Below, one piece after another: positions 27,695 to 36,310 of a DNA stretch of 54,853 nt. Origin of the DNA: an uncultured Lachnospiraceae bacterium. GTDB lineage: Bacteria > Bacillota > Clostridia > Lachnospirales > Lachnospiraceae. The stretch lies in NCBI GenBank assembly GCA_902789175.1, contig CADANF010000030.1, positions 1 to 54,853 on the forward strand, written 5' to 3'. Within the stretch, counting starts at the first letter, position 1. Each line of letters starts with the position of its first letter. The notes beneath the pieces are model-generated. The model had not been told where the DNA came from. It was given only the letters and a program-made list of their open reading frames with translations, and made no database searches. The translations under genes and the position numbers were made by a program.

Positions 27695-28351
27695 TTAATC
27701 TGTTGTGTCATTCATCTTTTTTTCTATGCTTAAGTATTGTGGAAGAACATAAATAAGCACAAAGAAAACAACTGCCATAAAAAAGGCTGATATAACGTCT
27801 ATAACTGAATGTTGTTTTAAAAACATTGTTGATAAAATTATAAGTACTGAAAGAATGATGATAAGTATACGGCGTAAGGTACTCTTAGCAAATCTTTCAT
27901 TAAGTAAGAGTGCTGTAGTGACGCAAAGAGTATTATATACGTGGATGCTGGGCAATACATTTGTTGGAGTGTCTGTGGATTGCAGATTCTTGACCAGATC
28001 AGTAAAAATATTATTTCTTGGATAAACATCAGGTCTTAAATCTAAAGCATTTGGATATATATAAGATATTATCAGAAACATTGTCATTCCGCTGGCAAGA
28101 TACCATGCAAGACGGTTGAATTCTTTTTGTTCAAATAATACAAAGTATGCCACAGTTACAAAGATATATGCAAACCATAAAAGATAAGGAACTATAAAAG
28201 CTTCCATAAATGGGATTTTATCATCTATCATGCAGTGGATATAATTAAAGTTTACATCAGTTCTTTTTTCAAGATAGATGAAACAAATGAAGTATACTGG
28301 GATATAAAGTACCCATAAAGCAAATGAGTATTTCTTAAAAAATGTTTTCAT
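27695..28351 (-). CDS. PAP2-superfamily membrane phosphatase
   Basis: 218 residues with about six membrane helices. PAP2 marks visible are PSIHVYNT (histidine of motif 2) and LKQHSVIDVISAF (motif 3, H and D). Motif 1 (KxxxxxxRP) is not obvious. Members dephosphorylate lipid phosphates or act as inositol-phosphate transferases (Aur1-like). The start is taken at 28351 (MKTFFKKY) because AGAGGA lies just upstream; the longer frame to 28381 would include this site. With the GT2 gene it forms a small operon, possibly for a lipid-linked glycan. Confidence 0.78.
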   Translation of the reverse strand: MKTFFKKYSFALWVLYIPVYFICFIYLEKRTDVNFNYIHCMIDDKIPFMEAFIVPYLLWFAYIFVTVAYFVLFEQKEFNRLAWYLASGMTMFLIISYIYPNALDLRPDVYPRNNIFTDLVKNLQSTDTPTNVLPSIHVYNTLCVTTALLLNERFAKSTLRRILIIILSVLIILSTMFLKQHSVIDVISAFFMAVVFFVLIYVLPQYLSIEKKMNDTTD

Positions 28352-28467
28352 AATTCCTCTTTTAGTTTCTAAAATATGCATTTACTATGATAATTTATAC
28401 AGGGGTTCATGTCAAAATAAATTATATTAAAAATGGCTTAATTTTTCTGTAAATCTGTATTACTTCA

Positions 28468-28496
28468 TTGAATGAAAGCATTATTTTTACTATAAT
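28468..28496 (+). promoter_or_regulatory. Promoter of the ppk operon
   Basis: TTGAAT (28468-28473), a 17-nt spacer and a perfect TATAAT (28491-28496), 51 nt before the ppk start. Confidence 0.7.
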
Positions 28497-28546
28497 ATAA
28501 GGGTATTGTTGGTTTTAATGGGTTTTTGGTGATCTGGAGGTTTTTT

Positions 28547-30628
28547 ATGGGTGAACAGTTATATGAAAACAGGGAACTCTCATGGCTTAGATTTAATGAG
28601 AGAGTTCTAGAGGAGTCGGAGGACGAACGTACTCCTTTATGTGAAAGACTCAGTTTCGTATCTATATATCAGACTAATCTTGATGAATTCTTTATGGTAA
28701 GAGTTGGATCTCTTCATGATGAAATGCTTCTTGATGATGAAAAAGATAATAAGACTAATATGAAGGCTAGCAAACAATTAGAAGCTATAAGGGAAAAAGT
28801 TAAAGGCCTTAATATACGTAAGGATGCTTCATATGCAAATCTTATGAATAAGCTTCAGGATCAGGGAATACATCTTATTGATTTTGCCAGGCTGAATCAA
28901 AAGGAAGGGGATTTTTTAAAGCAATATTTTGAATCTGAGATCCTTCCACTTCTTTCACCTATCACAGTAAGCAAGAAACAGCCATTTCCGTTTATAAAAA
29001 ATAATGAAATCTGTGCCGTTGCAGTGCTTGAAACAAAAGCCAGCAAGCAGAGGCTCGGAATAGTTCCTTGTAATAATGGAATGTTTAGAAGACTTATACA
29101 GATCCCTGGAAATAAGGGATACTATATGCTGGCTGAAGAGTTGATATTACATTTCCTGCCAAGCGTATTTCAGGGATATGATATCATCAGTAAATCTCTT
29201 ATCAGAGTTACTAGAAATGCTGATATTGATGCAGATAAAGTATATGATGAAGAATTGAATTATAGAGATCATATGGCAGAAGTTATCAAGATGAGAAAAA
29301 AACTTACACCTGTAAGGATGGAATATACAAGGGATCTTGATAAGAAAGTTCTTAACCGTATGAAGAAATATCTGAATATTGATAAGGATATGTTATTTAA
29401 GCTGAACTCGCCTCTCGATCTTTCTTTTGTATTTGATATTCAGGACATTTTAAGAAAGAAGGAGGAACTCTATTTTAAAAAGCGTGTTCCTCAGAAATCG
29501 CCTTCATTTGATGAAACTAAGGCTCTTATACCTCAGATAATTAAAAAAGATAAAATGCTGTTCTATCCATATGAAAGTATTAGACCATTTCTTAATATGC
29601 TTCATGAGGCTGCAAATGATCCAGAAGTTGTATCTATTAAAATGACTCTTTACAGATTGGCTAAGCATAGTAAAGTTGTTGAATATCTTGTTGAAGCGGC
29701 AGAAAATGGAAAACAGGTAGATGTTTTAGTTGAGCTTAAAGCAAGGTTTGATGAAGAGAATAATATCGAATGGTCAAGACAGCTTGAACAGGCAGGATGC
29801 CATGTTATATACGGCCTTGATGGCCTTAAGGTACATTCAAAACTTTGTCTTATCACGAAAAAGGATGGTAATGAAGGTGTAAGGTATATAACTCAGATCG
29901 GGACTGGAAACTATAATGAGAAGACGGCGAGACTCTATACTGACATTTGTATAATGACTGCAGATGAGCGAATTGGTAAAGAGGCAGATCTCATTTTTAA
30001 AAAGCTTAGTCTTGGAGAGGTAATGGAGTCTGTGGATCAACTTATGGTTGCTCCAAAGAATTTGCAGAATAAGATAATTGAAAAGATCGATAGAGAAATA
30101 GAGGTTGCAAAAAACGGTGGAGAAGCTTATCTTGGAATTAAGATAAATTCACTTACTGATAAGAAAATCATAGACAGGTTGATCGAAGCCTCACGCGCTG
30201 GGGTAAAGATTGATATGGTCATCCGTGGCATTAACTGCCTTCGTTCTGGCATTCCTGAAAAGACTGATAACATAAGGATAATCAGCATCGTAGGAAGATT
30301 TTTGGAACACTCGCGTATCTATATTTTTGGAAAGGAAGAAAGAGAGGAGATATTTATTTCTTCTGCTGACTTTATGACCAGAAATACTGTGAGAAGAGTG
30401 GAAGTTGCTATGCCTGTTAAAGATGAGGACATAAAAACAAGGATCAGAAATATTTTTAATACCATGCTTCAGGATAATTATAAGGCGAGAATCCAAAAGC
30501 CAGATGGAAGTTATCCATATGTTGCTCATGAAGCGCCGCTGATCAATTGCCAGGAAATATTCTATGCTGAGGCTTATCAGGCAGTAGGAAGCGAAGTTAA
30601 AGATTTAGATGAAAAAGAAAACAGATAA
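28547..30628 (+). CDS. ppk: Polyphosphate kinase 1
   Basis: 693 residues, the usual PPK1 length, with all four domains in order: N (ENRELSWLRFNERVLEE), head, C1 and C2. The autophosphorylated histidine is H430 in VHSKLCLITKK, followed by the conserved IGTGNYNEKTARLYTDI; the second active-site histidine is H588 in EHSRIYIFG. It makes inorganic polyphosphate from ATP reversibly. ATG 28547 is preceded by CTGGAGG (28534-28540), so the longer GTG-initiated frame is rejected. The 3' end overlaps the next gene, a sensor kinase, by 20 nt, indicating coupled expression. Confidence 0.93.
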   Translation: MGEQLYENRELSWLRFNERVLEESEDERTPLCERLSFVSIYQTNLDEFFMVRVGSLHDEMLLDDEKDNKTNMKASKQLEAIREKVKGLNIRKDASYANLMNKLQDQGIHLIDFARLNQKEGDFLKQYFESEILPLLSPITVSKKQPFPFIKNNEICAVAVLETKASKQRLGIVPCNNGMFRRLIQIPGNKGYYMLAEELILHFLPSVFQGYDIISKSLIRVTRNADIDADKVYDEELNYRDHMAEVIKMRKKLTPVRMEYTRDLDKKVLNRMKKYLNIDKDMLFKLNSPLDLSFVFDIQDILRKKEELYFKKRVPQKSPSFDETKALIPQIIKKDKMLFYPYESIRPFLNMLHEAANDPEVVSIKMTLYRLAKHSKVVEYLVEAAENGKQVDVLVELKARFDEENNIEWSRQLEQAGCHVIYGLDGLKVHSKLCLITKKDGNEGVRYITQIGTGNYNEKTARLYTDICIMTADERIGKEADLIFKKLSLGEVMESVDQLMVAPKNLQNKIIEKIDREIEVAKNGGEAYLGIKINSLTDKKIIDRLIEASRAGVKIDMVIRGINCLRSGIPEKTDNIRIISIVGRFLEHSRIYIFGKEEREEIFISSADFMTRNTVRRVEVAMPVKDEDIKTRIRNIFNTMLQDNYKARIQKPDGSYPYVAHEAPLINCQEIFYAEAYQAVGSEVKDLDEKENR

Positions 30629-32699
30629 AAAATTTTATGTTAGTATGCGTGGCTTTATCAGGGCATCTATCATAATACTTATACTTGCAGTTATAACATT
30701 TATTATCGCTCTTATGATAAACCTTATTGGAAGGAGCGAATCTCGAAATCTTATAGACACTACCATGGAAAATGCAATGAAGTTGTCAGAAGAGGTTGGA
30801 GAGATAGGAATAAGTAATATCACAGGGAACGAAAGGATCCAGTATGAGACTGGAGCTATAGCTTCTCTTTATAACGGAAGAGTTATAATCGTATCAAGAG
30901 ATTATAGGATAATCAGAGATACATTTTCTAATAAGACAGAAAAAGGTGATAAGAATTATGGGACTTATATCATCAGTGGCGATGTGATGGATGTAATGAC
31001 CCAAAAAAAGGAAAGCAAAAATTTTATTGCCGGAAGCGTGGCGCAGGTAATGTATCCCGTAAAGGATCAGAATGGGGATGTAACCGGAGTAGTTATCCTT
31101 ACATCTTCAATCAAGAGAATAGAAAAGGTTTATAAAGACATTGCAGAAAAGCTTATTGCAGTCGCGGCTGTGCTTGTCATACTTTCAATTCTTGCAGCTA
31201 TATGGATCTCAAAGGTGTCAGTCAGGGATATTGATAACATAGCCAAACAGATCAGGCAGGCCTCGGATGGAAATCTGGATACTCAGATAAAAGAAAGAGG
31301 ATTTAGAGAAACCAGATATTTGGTGCGAAATTACAATGCGGTGCTTAGTAAACTGGCATCGGCAGATTCTTCGAGACAGGAATTTGTTTCAAATGTGTCT
31401 CATGAGTTGAAAACACCGATAGCATCTATGAAGGTACTGGCGGAATCCATTTTAGGAAATGAAAATACTTCAGTTGATGATTATAGAGAATTCATGACAG
31501 ATATTGTTGCAGAGATCGATAGAGAGACTACTACTATAAATGACCTTCTTATTCTGGTTAAAACTGATAAGCAGAATACAGTCATGAATTTTAAACCAGC
31601 TAATATAAATGAACTTATTGATGTTATCCTAAAGAGGGTAACTCCTCTTGCTGAAAATAGAGGAATACGTCTTACCTATGAAAGCTATAAAGATGTTGTA
31701 GCTGATGTGGATAGCGTTAAATTTTCAATAGCAATATCGAATCTGGTAGAAAACGCTGTTAAATACAATGTGGATAATGGTTGGATCAAAATTTCCCTTA
31801 ATGCTGACCATAAATATTTTTATGTTAAGGTTGCAGATTCAGGTGTCGGCATCCCTGATGATGCAAAGGATAAGGTGTTTGACAAGTTCTACAGAGTTGA
31901 TAAAGCTAGAAGCCGTGACACAGGTGGAACAGGTCTTGGACTATCAATATCAAGAAATGTAGTTAATGCTCATGGCGGAACTATAAGACTTTATAGTGAA
32001 TCTGGAAAGGGAACTACATTTACCGTGAGAATTCCAATTAAACACGAAACTCCTGTTGATCAGGGCAGACCAAAGAATAAAAAAAATGACGATCAGGAGA
32101 AATCCGGATCAAAGAATAAACATGGCAAAACAGATGATCAGGAGAAATCTGGATCAAAGAATAAACATGGTAAAACAGATGATCAGGAGAAATCTGGTTC
32201 AAAGAATAAACAGAGCATCACTACCGCACTGATGATGCTCGTTATGGCATTTTCTCTTATGGGCTGTTCCATGGGAGGACGTGTTAAGGATACTGTTTCA
32301 GTAGGGCTTGAAGAAGAGATAAGGTCTTCTGATGGTAATAAGATAAAGATTTATTATTCGGACGGGGAGAGTCTTGTTTCAAAGGAAGATAAGTACCAGT
32401 TAAAACAGCCGGATAATGTTTCTGTATCAATAGAGGAAGTTATGTCCCAGATAGAGTTTCCGCAGACGATGTCTTATAGTGGATATATCATGACTAGTAA
32501 GAATACAGTATCATTAAGCTTTACTGCTGACGAATCTTTATCAAAGGAAGAGCTGCTTCTTAATAAAGCAGCAGTTGTAAACAGTCTTTCTCAGATAAGG
32601 AATATTGGAGATATTGTTATTACCGTTAATACTATGAATGGCGGGGATATAGAGACGGCAACTTATACCGACGCATCATTTTATTATTACGGTAATTAA
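30609..32699 (+). CDS. Sensor histidine kinase fused to a GerMN-like lipoprotein domain
   Basis: 696 residues. Residues 1-492 are a complete kinase: helix 13-38, an external sensor, helix about 181-203, HAMP, H265 in NVSHELKTPIASMK, N box NLVENAVKYN, VADSGVGIP and DTGGTGLGLSI. Residues 493-535 are a charged linker made of about three tandem 15-residue units DDQEKSGSKNKHGKT. Then comes a hydrophobic segment with a lipobox-like MAFSLMGC (C553) and a 140-residue domain resembling GerMN. Actinobacterial LpqB, a GerMN lipoprotein, modulates sensor kinase MtrB, so this fusion may join such a pair. No response regulator is adjacent. The frame is open throughout; an internal start for the lipoprotein lacks a clear ribosome-binding site. 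Confidence 0.82.
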   Translation: MKKKTDKKFYVSMRGFIRASIIILILAVITFIIALMINLIGRSESRNLIDTTMENAMKLSEEVGEIGISNITGNERIQYETGAIASLYNGRVIIVSRDYRIIRDTFSNKTEKGDKNYGTYIISGDVMDVMTQKKESKNFIAGSVAQVMYPVKDQNGDVTGVVILTSSIKRIEKVYKDIAEKLIAVAAVLVILSILAAIWISKVSVRDIDNIAKQIRQASDGNLDTQIKERGFRETRYLVRNYNAVLSKLASADSSRQEFVSNVSHELKTPIASMKVLAESILGNENTSVDDYREFMTDIVAEIDRETTTINDLLILVKTDKQNTVMNFKPANINELIDVILKRVTPLAENRGIRLTYESYKDVVADVDSVKFSIAISNLVENAVKYNVDNGWIKISLNADHKYFYVKVADSGVGIPDDAKDKVFDKFYRVDKARSRDTGGTGLGLSISRNVVNAHGGTIRLYSESGKGTTFTVRIPIKHETPVDQGRPKNKKNDDQEKSGSKNKHGKTDDQEKSGSKNKHGKTDDQEKSGSKNKQSITTALMMLVMAFSLMGCSMGGRVKDTVSVGLEEEIRSSDGNKIKIYYSDGESLVSKEDKYQLKQPDNVSVSIEEVMSQIEFPQTMSYSGYIMTSKNTVSLSFTADESLSKEELLLNKAAVVNSLSQIRNIGDIVITVNTMNGGDIETATYTDASFYYYGN
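32088..32213 (+). repeat. In-frame tandem 45-bp repeats in the kinase-lipoprotein linker
   Basis: Units start at 32088, 32133 and 32178 (the third is partial, 36 bp). They differ by only a few bases and encode 15-residue units beginning DDQEKSGSKNK. Confidence 0.9.
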
Positions 32700-32719
32700 A
32701 GTGTTAATTGCGGAGGATT

Positions 32720-35668
32720 ATGTTAAAAAGACCATTGGCACTATTTCTCTTCCTCTTTGTTTTAGGGGAGATAATAGTTAGGTTACTAATAAGTAATATA
32801 CTATGGATAATACCTGTCACGTTAACGGCAGGTTTGATAATCAGAAGAGGCAGAAAATATATGACCGGAGAAATCCGTGTCATATATTTCCTGCTTTTTT
32901 TTGGCTTGCTTTTAGGAATAGGCCACGGAGTATTGTATTCCTGCCTTAGGTATAGGGAAGTAAGCTGCTTTAAAAGAATGGGAGATACGGAGGTTGTATG
33001 TTCTGGCGAAATAATAAGTTTAAAGGAAGGGGATGGGTATAAGAGTTATGTGATAAAAACAAAAGAAGGAAAGGTGATCTTTTATTTAAAAGATGACGAT
33101 GCGTATATTAGCAGCGAGGGATGTTCAAATGGCGAGGATTGTTATATAAATGGCGAGGGAAAAGATGGCTCTAAAGTTTATAAGATACTGCCAGGGGACC
33201 AAATAACTTTAATGGGACAGTTGGAGGAGATAAAGAAAGCATCTAATCCGGGAGGTTTTGACAGAAATTCCTATTATAAGTCAAAAGGTATTGATTTTTT
33301 GATCAAGGGAAAAGTTATTGAAATTAAAAGAAGAAACAGTTTAAGAAAAATTCTGTATGGGATAAAAATGGATATGAAAGAAGCGCTGTACTTAATTTTA
33401 CCTAAAAAGAAGGCGGGGCTTTTATCTTCTATGTTGCTGGGAGATAAAGAAGATATTGATAGAGAAGAATATATCATTTATCAGATGAATGGTATGGCCC
33501 ATATGCTGGCAATTTCTGGACTTCATGTGAGTCTTGTTGCGGAAGCCTTTTTCTTTTTTTTCATGCTTTTATGCAGGAGGAGGAGAGCTGCAGCGGGATT
33601 GACTATCATTTTTATTATTTTATATGGTTCGATAACGGGATTTGCAGAAGCAACAAGTCGCGCTGTGATCATGATGACAGTTATAATGGGTGGAAGGTTT
33701 TTTTCTTCTGTGGCTGATTCGGTTACTAGCTTATTTCTTGCTCTTTTTATAAATATCATCATTAATCCATATGCTATATATTCCCCGGGATTTATTATGA
33801 GTTATCTTGCGGTAGCAGGGGTTCTTGTCAGCCAGGTTTTTTACAAACTGATCTTTAATAATGAAAGATTTCTTATGGTTCCTCTTAGACTTAGAAAATA
33901 TATAAAATATCTGATAAAGGCAGGCTTGATGGGTATTATTTTAAATGCTGTCATGCTTCCTGTTATGTTAAACAATTATTATGGTATTCCTGTTTTTTCA
34001 CTTTTGATAAATATGCTTCTTGTGCCGCTTTTAAGCATTGCCCTTGTTTCGGGTTTTACTGGAGTTGGGATATATCTGTTGATCATCAGGTTGATAAGTG
34101 TGTTAGGGGGAGGAGCTAATGTAATAAGTGTATTAGGAGCAAATGCAGGAAGTGTGTCAGGAGCAGGAGCAAATGCAGGATGTGTATTAGAAGCAGGAGC
34201 AAATGCAGGATGGCTGAGATTTATTTGTTCTATAATAGTTCTTCCTGCCAAGTGGGTGCTTAATATCTACGAAGCAGTTGGAAGATTTATAATAAAGCTT
34301 CCAGGTTCTTATATAACCACAGGTCATATCGGGACAGCAGGAGTTGTTATCATATGTGTTATCTTTTTTATCATAACAGTGTTTATTTATCATGCACTTA
34401 AGCATCATACATTTTATCATCATTCACTTAGGAAACAGGTGTTTCGTCATCATTTACTTTGGAATCAAGTGTTTCATCATCATTTACTTTGGAAAAACGT
34501 GTTTCATCATCATTCACTTTGGAAAAACGTGTTTCGTCAGCAGGTATTTCGACATCGCAGACATAAGCATAGATCAGAAAAAATAGGAAATGATAAAAGA
34601 AGAGAATATGTGATAACTTTATCCATTTATATCCTTATGATGATCATTTCCGTAGGAACAGTAAAAATTATAAATCAATGTCGGGAATGTGTTTTATTTC
34701 TTGATGTTGGTCAGGGAGACTGCTGTATCGTCCATACAAGAAGCAGTGGCAATTATATATTTGATGCAGGATCTTCTTCGGTTAAGGATGTAGGTTACAG
34801 GACACTTATCCCGGCATTGAAATATTATGGGATTGATAAGATAGATGTGATCTTTGTGTCCCATACAGATGAGGATCATATAAATGGGATAATCGAATTT
34901 ATCAATCTTTCAGATATAGAAAAAATAAAAATTAAGAATATCGCTTTTGCTAAAGGAACTGCAGAAGATAAAAATATGAAGGCAGTTCTCTCGTGGCTGG
35001 ATACAAAAGAATCTAAAGAAGATCATAGTACTAAGATTATATATCTTAATGCAGGGGATGTGATCAGTAAGGGAGAGCTGAGTATAAATATCCTGTATCC
35101 TTTTAAAGATAAGAAATCTATTGAAGATGAAAAAATAATGAAAACAGGTGAATATGGTAGAAATATGGTGAAAAAGGATAAATATGAAAAACATGATCAA
35201 AGACAGCTTTTTAATGGCTTGGTTGAAAACAGCGGTAATGACTATTCTTTGGTGGCAGAGCTTAGATATAAAAAACTGGAAGCTATTTTTACAGGTGACA
35301 TCAGCTCCGATGTTGAAGAAAAAATTGTAAAACAGTCTTTTGGAAAAAAAGAAGAATCATATGTGGAAGATAGAAAGGGAAAAGAAGATTTTGATGTGAA
35401 AGATAAAAAGGGAAAAGAAGATTTTGATGTGAAAGATAGAAAGGGAAAAGAAGATGTTCTCAGAATTTTAAAAGTACCTCATCATGGTTCAAAATATTCT
35501 TCCTCGGAAGCTTTTCTTAAAAGTGTGGACTGCGACATAGCGATAATATCTGTAGGTGAGAATAACCTTTATGGTCACCCTCATAAGGAAACTCTAGAGA
35601 GGCTGGAGGAGGCAGGCTGTAAGGTTTATAGAACGGATAAAGATGGGGCGATAATTATAGAAGAGTAA
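32720..35668 (+). CDS. comEC: ComEC/Rec2-family DNA uptake channel protein with beta-lactamase-like domain
   Basis: 982 residues: N-terminal helices and OB-type external domain (about 30-190), the competence domain with SMLLGDKEDID and MAHMLAISGLHVSLV (about 235-275) and multiple helices, then a C-terminal metallo-beta-lactamase fold (LFLDVGQGDCC near 665, VSHTDEDHING near 715, VPHHGSKYSS near 920). It should translocate single-stranded DNA. Three in-frame tandem repeats make it longer than most relatives: an ANAG-rich stretch, a His/Trp-rich loop and an acidic/lysine repeat inside the beta-lactamase domain. ATG 32720 is chosen because CGGAGG (32711-32716) precedes it; the upstream TTG 32708 would enclose that site. 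Confidence 0.9.
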   Translation: MLKRPLALFLFLFVLGEIIVRLLISNILWIIPVTLTAGLIIRRGRKYMTGEIRVIYFLLFFGLLLGIGHGVLYSCLRYREVSCFKRMGDTEVVCSGEIISLKEGDGYKSYVIKTKEGKVIFYLKDDDAYISSEGCSNGEDCYINGEGKDGSKVYKILPGDQITLMGQLEEIKKASNPGGFDRNSYYKSKGIDFLIKGKVIEIKRRNSLRKILYGIKMDMKEALYLILPKKKAGLLSSMLLGDKEDIDREEYIIYQMNGMAHMLAISGLHVSLVAEAFFFFFMLLCRRRRAAAGLTIIFIILYGSITGFAEATSRAVIMMTVIMGGRFFSSVADSVTSLFLALFINIIINPYAIYSPGFIMSYLAVAGVLVSQVFYKLIFNNERFLMVPLRLRKYIKYLIKAGLMGIILNAVMLPVMLNNYYGIPVFSLLINMLLVPLLSIALVSGFTGVGIYLLIIRLISVLGGGANVISVLGANAGSVSGAGANAGCVLEAGANAGWLRFICSIIVLPAKWVLNIYEAVGRFIIKLPGSYITTGHIGTAGVVIICVIFFIITVFIYHALKHHTFYHHSLRKQVFRHHLLWNQVFHHHLLWKNVFHHHSLWKNVFRQQVFRHRRHKHRSEKIGNDKRREYVITLSIYILMMIISVGTVKIINQCRECVLFLDVGQGDCCIVHTRSSGNYIFDAGSSSVKDVGYRTLIPALKYYGIDKIDVIFVSHTDEDHINGIIEFINLSDIEKIKIKNIAFAKGTAEDKNMKAVLSWLDTKESKEDHSTKIIYLNAGDVISKGELSINILYPFKDKKSIEDEKIMKTGEYGRNMVKKDKYEKHDQRQLFNGLVENSGNDYSLVAELRYKKLEAIFTGDISSDVEEKIVKQSFGKKEESYVEDRKGKEDFDVKDKKGKEDFDVKDRKGKEDVLRILKVPHHGSKYSSSEAFLKSVDCDIAIISVGENNLYGHPHKETLERLEEAGCKVYRTDKDGAIIIEE
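34110..34210 (+). repeat. In-frame GAxANAG-encoding repeats in comEC
   Basis: GGAGCAAATGCAGGA recurs with variable spacing of about 30-36 nt and encodes GANAGS/C/W units in what should be a loop between membrane helices. Confidence 0.8.
34409..34528 (+). repeat. Four tandem 30-bp units in comEC encoding a His/Trp-rich loop
   Basis: Units start at 34409 (degenerate), 34439, 34469 and 34499 and encode VFHHHLLWKN-type decapeptides. The next partial unit runs into VFRQQVFRHRRHKHR. The unit length keeps the reading frame. Confidence 0.9.
35371..35456 (+). repeat. Tandem 33-bp repeat inside the comEC beta-lactamase domain
   Basis: About two and a half units encoding D(R/K)KGKEDFDVK, immediately before the LKVPHHGSKYSS motif. 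The insertion is in frame. Confidence 0.85.
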
Positions 35669-35713
35669 ATCTTGCCAGAAAGGGGGTGGAGAGCCGGAAA
35701 TAACCGTGAATTA

Positions 35714-36212
35714 ATGTGGAGCTTGAGTGAGGCGAATGGCTATAAAAAGACAGGAAAATAAGGAGATTATAGCCGTTGACGTTTGGATGTGGAGCTTGAG
35801 TGAGGCGAATGGCTATAAAACGACTGGAAAATAAGGAAATTATAGCCGCAGCCGCCGAGATACTGATTTTGAGAGCTGCGATTGGCTATAAAAAGACAGG
35901 AAAATAAGGAAATTATAGCCGTTGACGTTTGGATGTGGAGCTTGAGTGAGGTGATTGGCTATAAAACGACTGGAAAATAAGGAAATTATAGCCGTTGACG
36001 TTTGGATGTAATGCTTTAGGGAGGTGATTGGCTATAAAACGATAAGAAAATGTGGAAATTATAGCCGCAGCCACCGAGATGCTGATTTTGAGAGCTGCGA
36101 ATGGCTATAAAACGACTGGAAAATAAGGAAATTATAGCCGCAGCCGCCGAGATACTGATTTTGAGAGCTGCGATTGGCTATAAAACGATAAGAAAATATG
36201 GAAATTATAGCC
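35714..36212. repeat. 73-bp periodic array: seven 37-bp inverted-repeat units with 36-bp spacers
   Basis: Repeat units start at 35738, 35811, 35884, 35957, 36030, 36103 and 36176, each exactly 73 bp apart. Every 37-bp unit begins GGCTATAA and ends TTATAGCC, a perfect 8-bp inverted repeat around a 21-nt loop that varies in three subtypes. The six 36-bp spacers fall into two families: A (starts GTTGACGTTTGGATGT; spacers 1, 3, 4) and B (starts GCAGCC, ends GCTGCGA(T/A)T; spacers 2, 5, 6). Spacers 2 and 6 are identical, as are repeats 2, 4 and 6. A partial A spacer precedes the first unit. Because 73 is not a multiple of 3, it is not a protein repeat. This fills the comEC to nuclease-like gene interval. 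Confidence 0.92.
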
Positions 36213-36310
36213 GCAGCTACTTTGATCCTGGTTTTGATAGTGGTGAAATGAAAGGCTATATTACAAGGAAAACAGGAGTTTATATTTTGGAAAAGGGGAT
36301 GGAATATTTG

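Noticed and set aside
35714-36212. A CRISPR array
   Set aside because: Repeat and spacer lengths fit, but spacers fall into two related families with identical copies, and no cas gene is seen. Acquired spacers would be unrelated.
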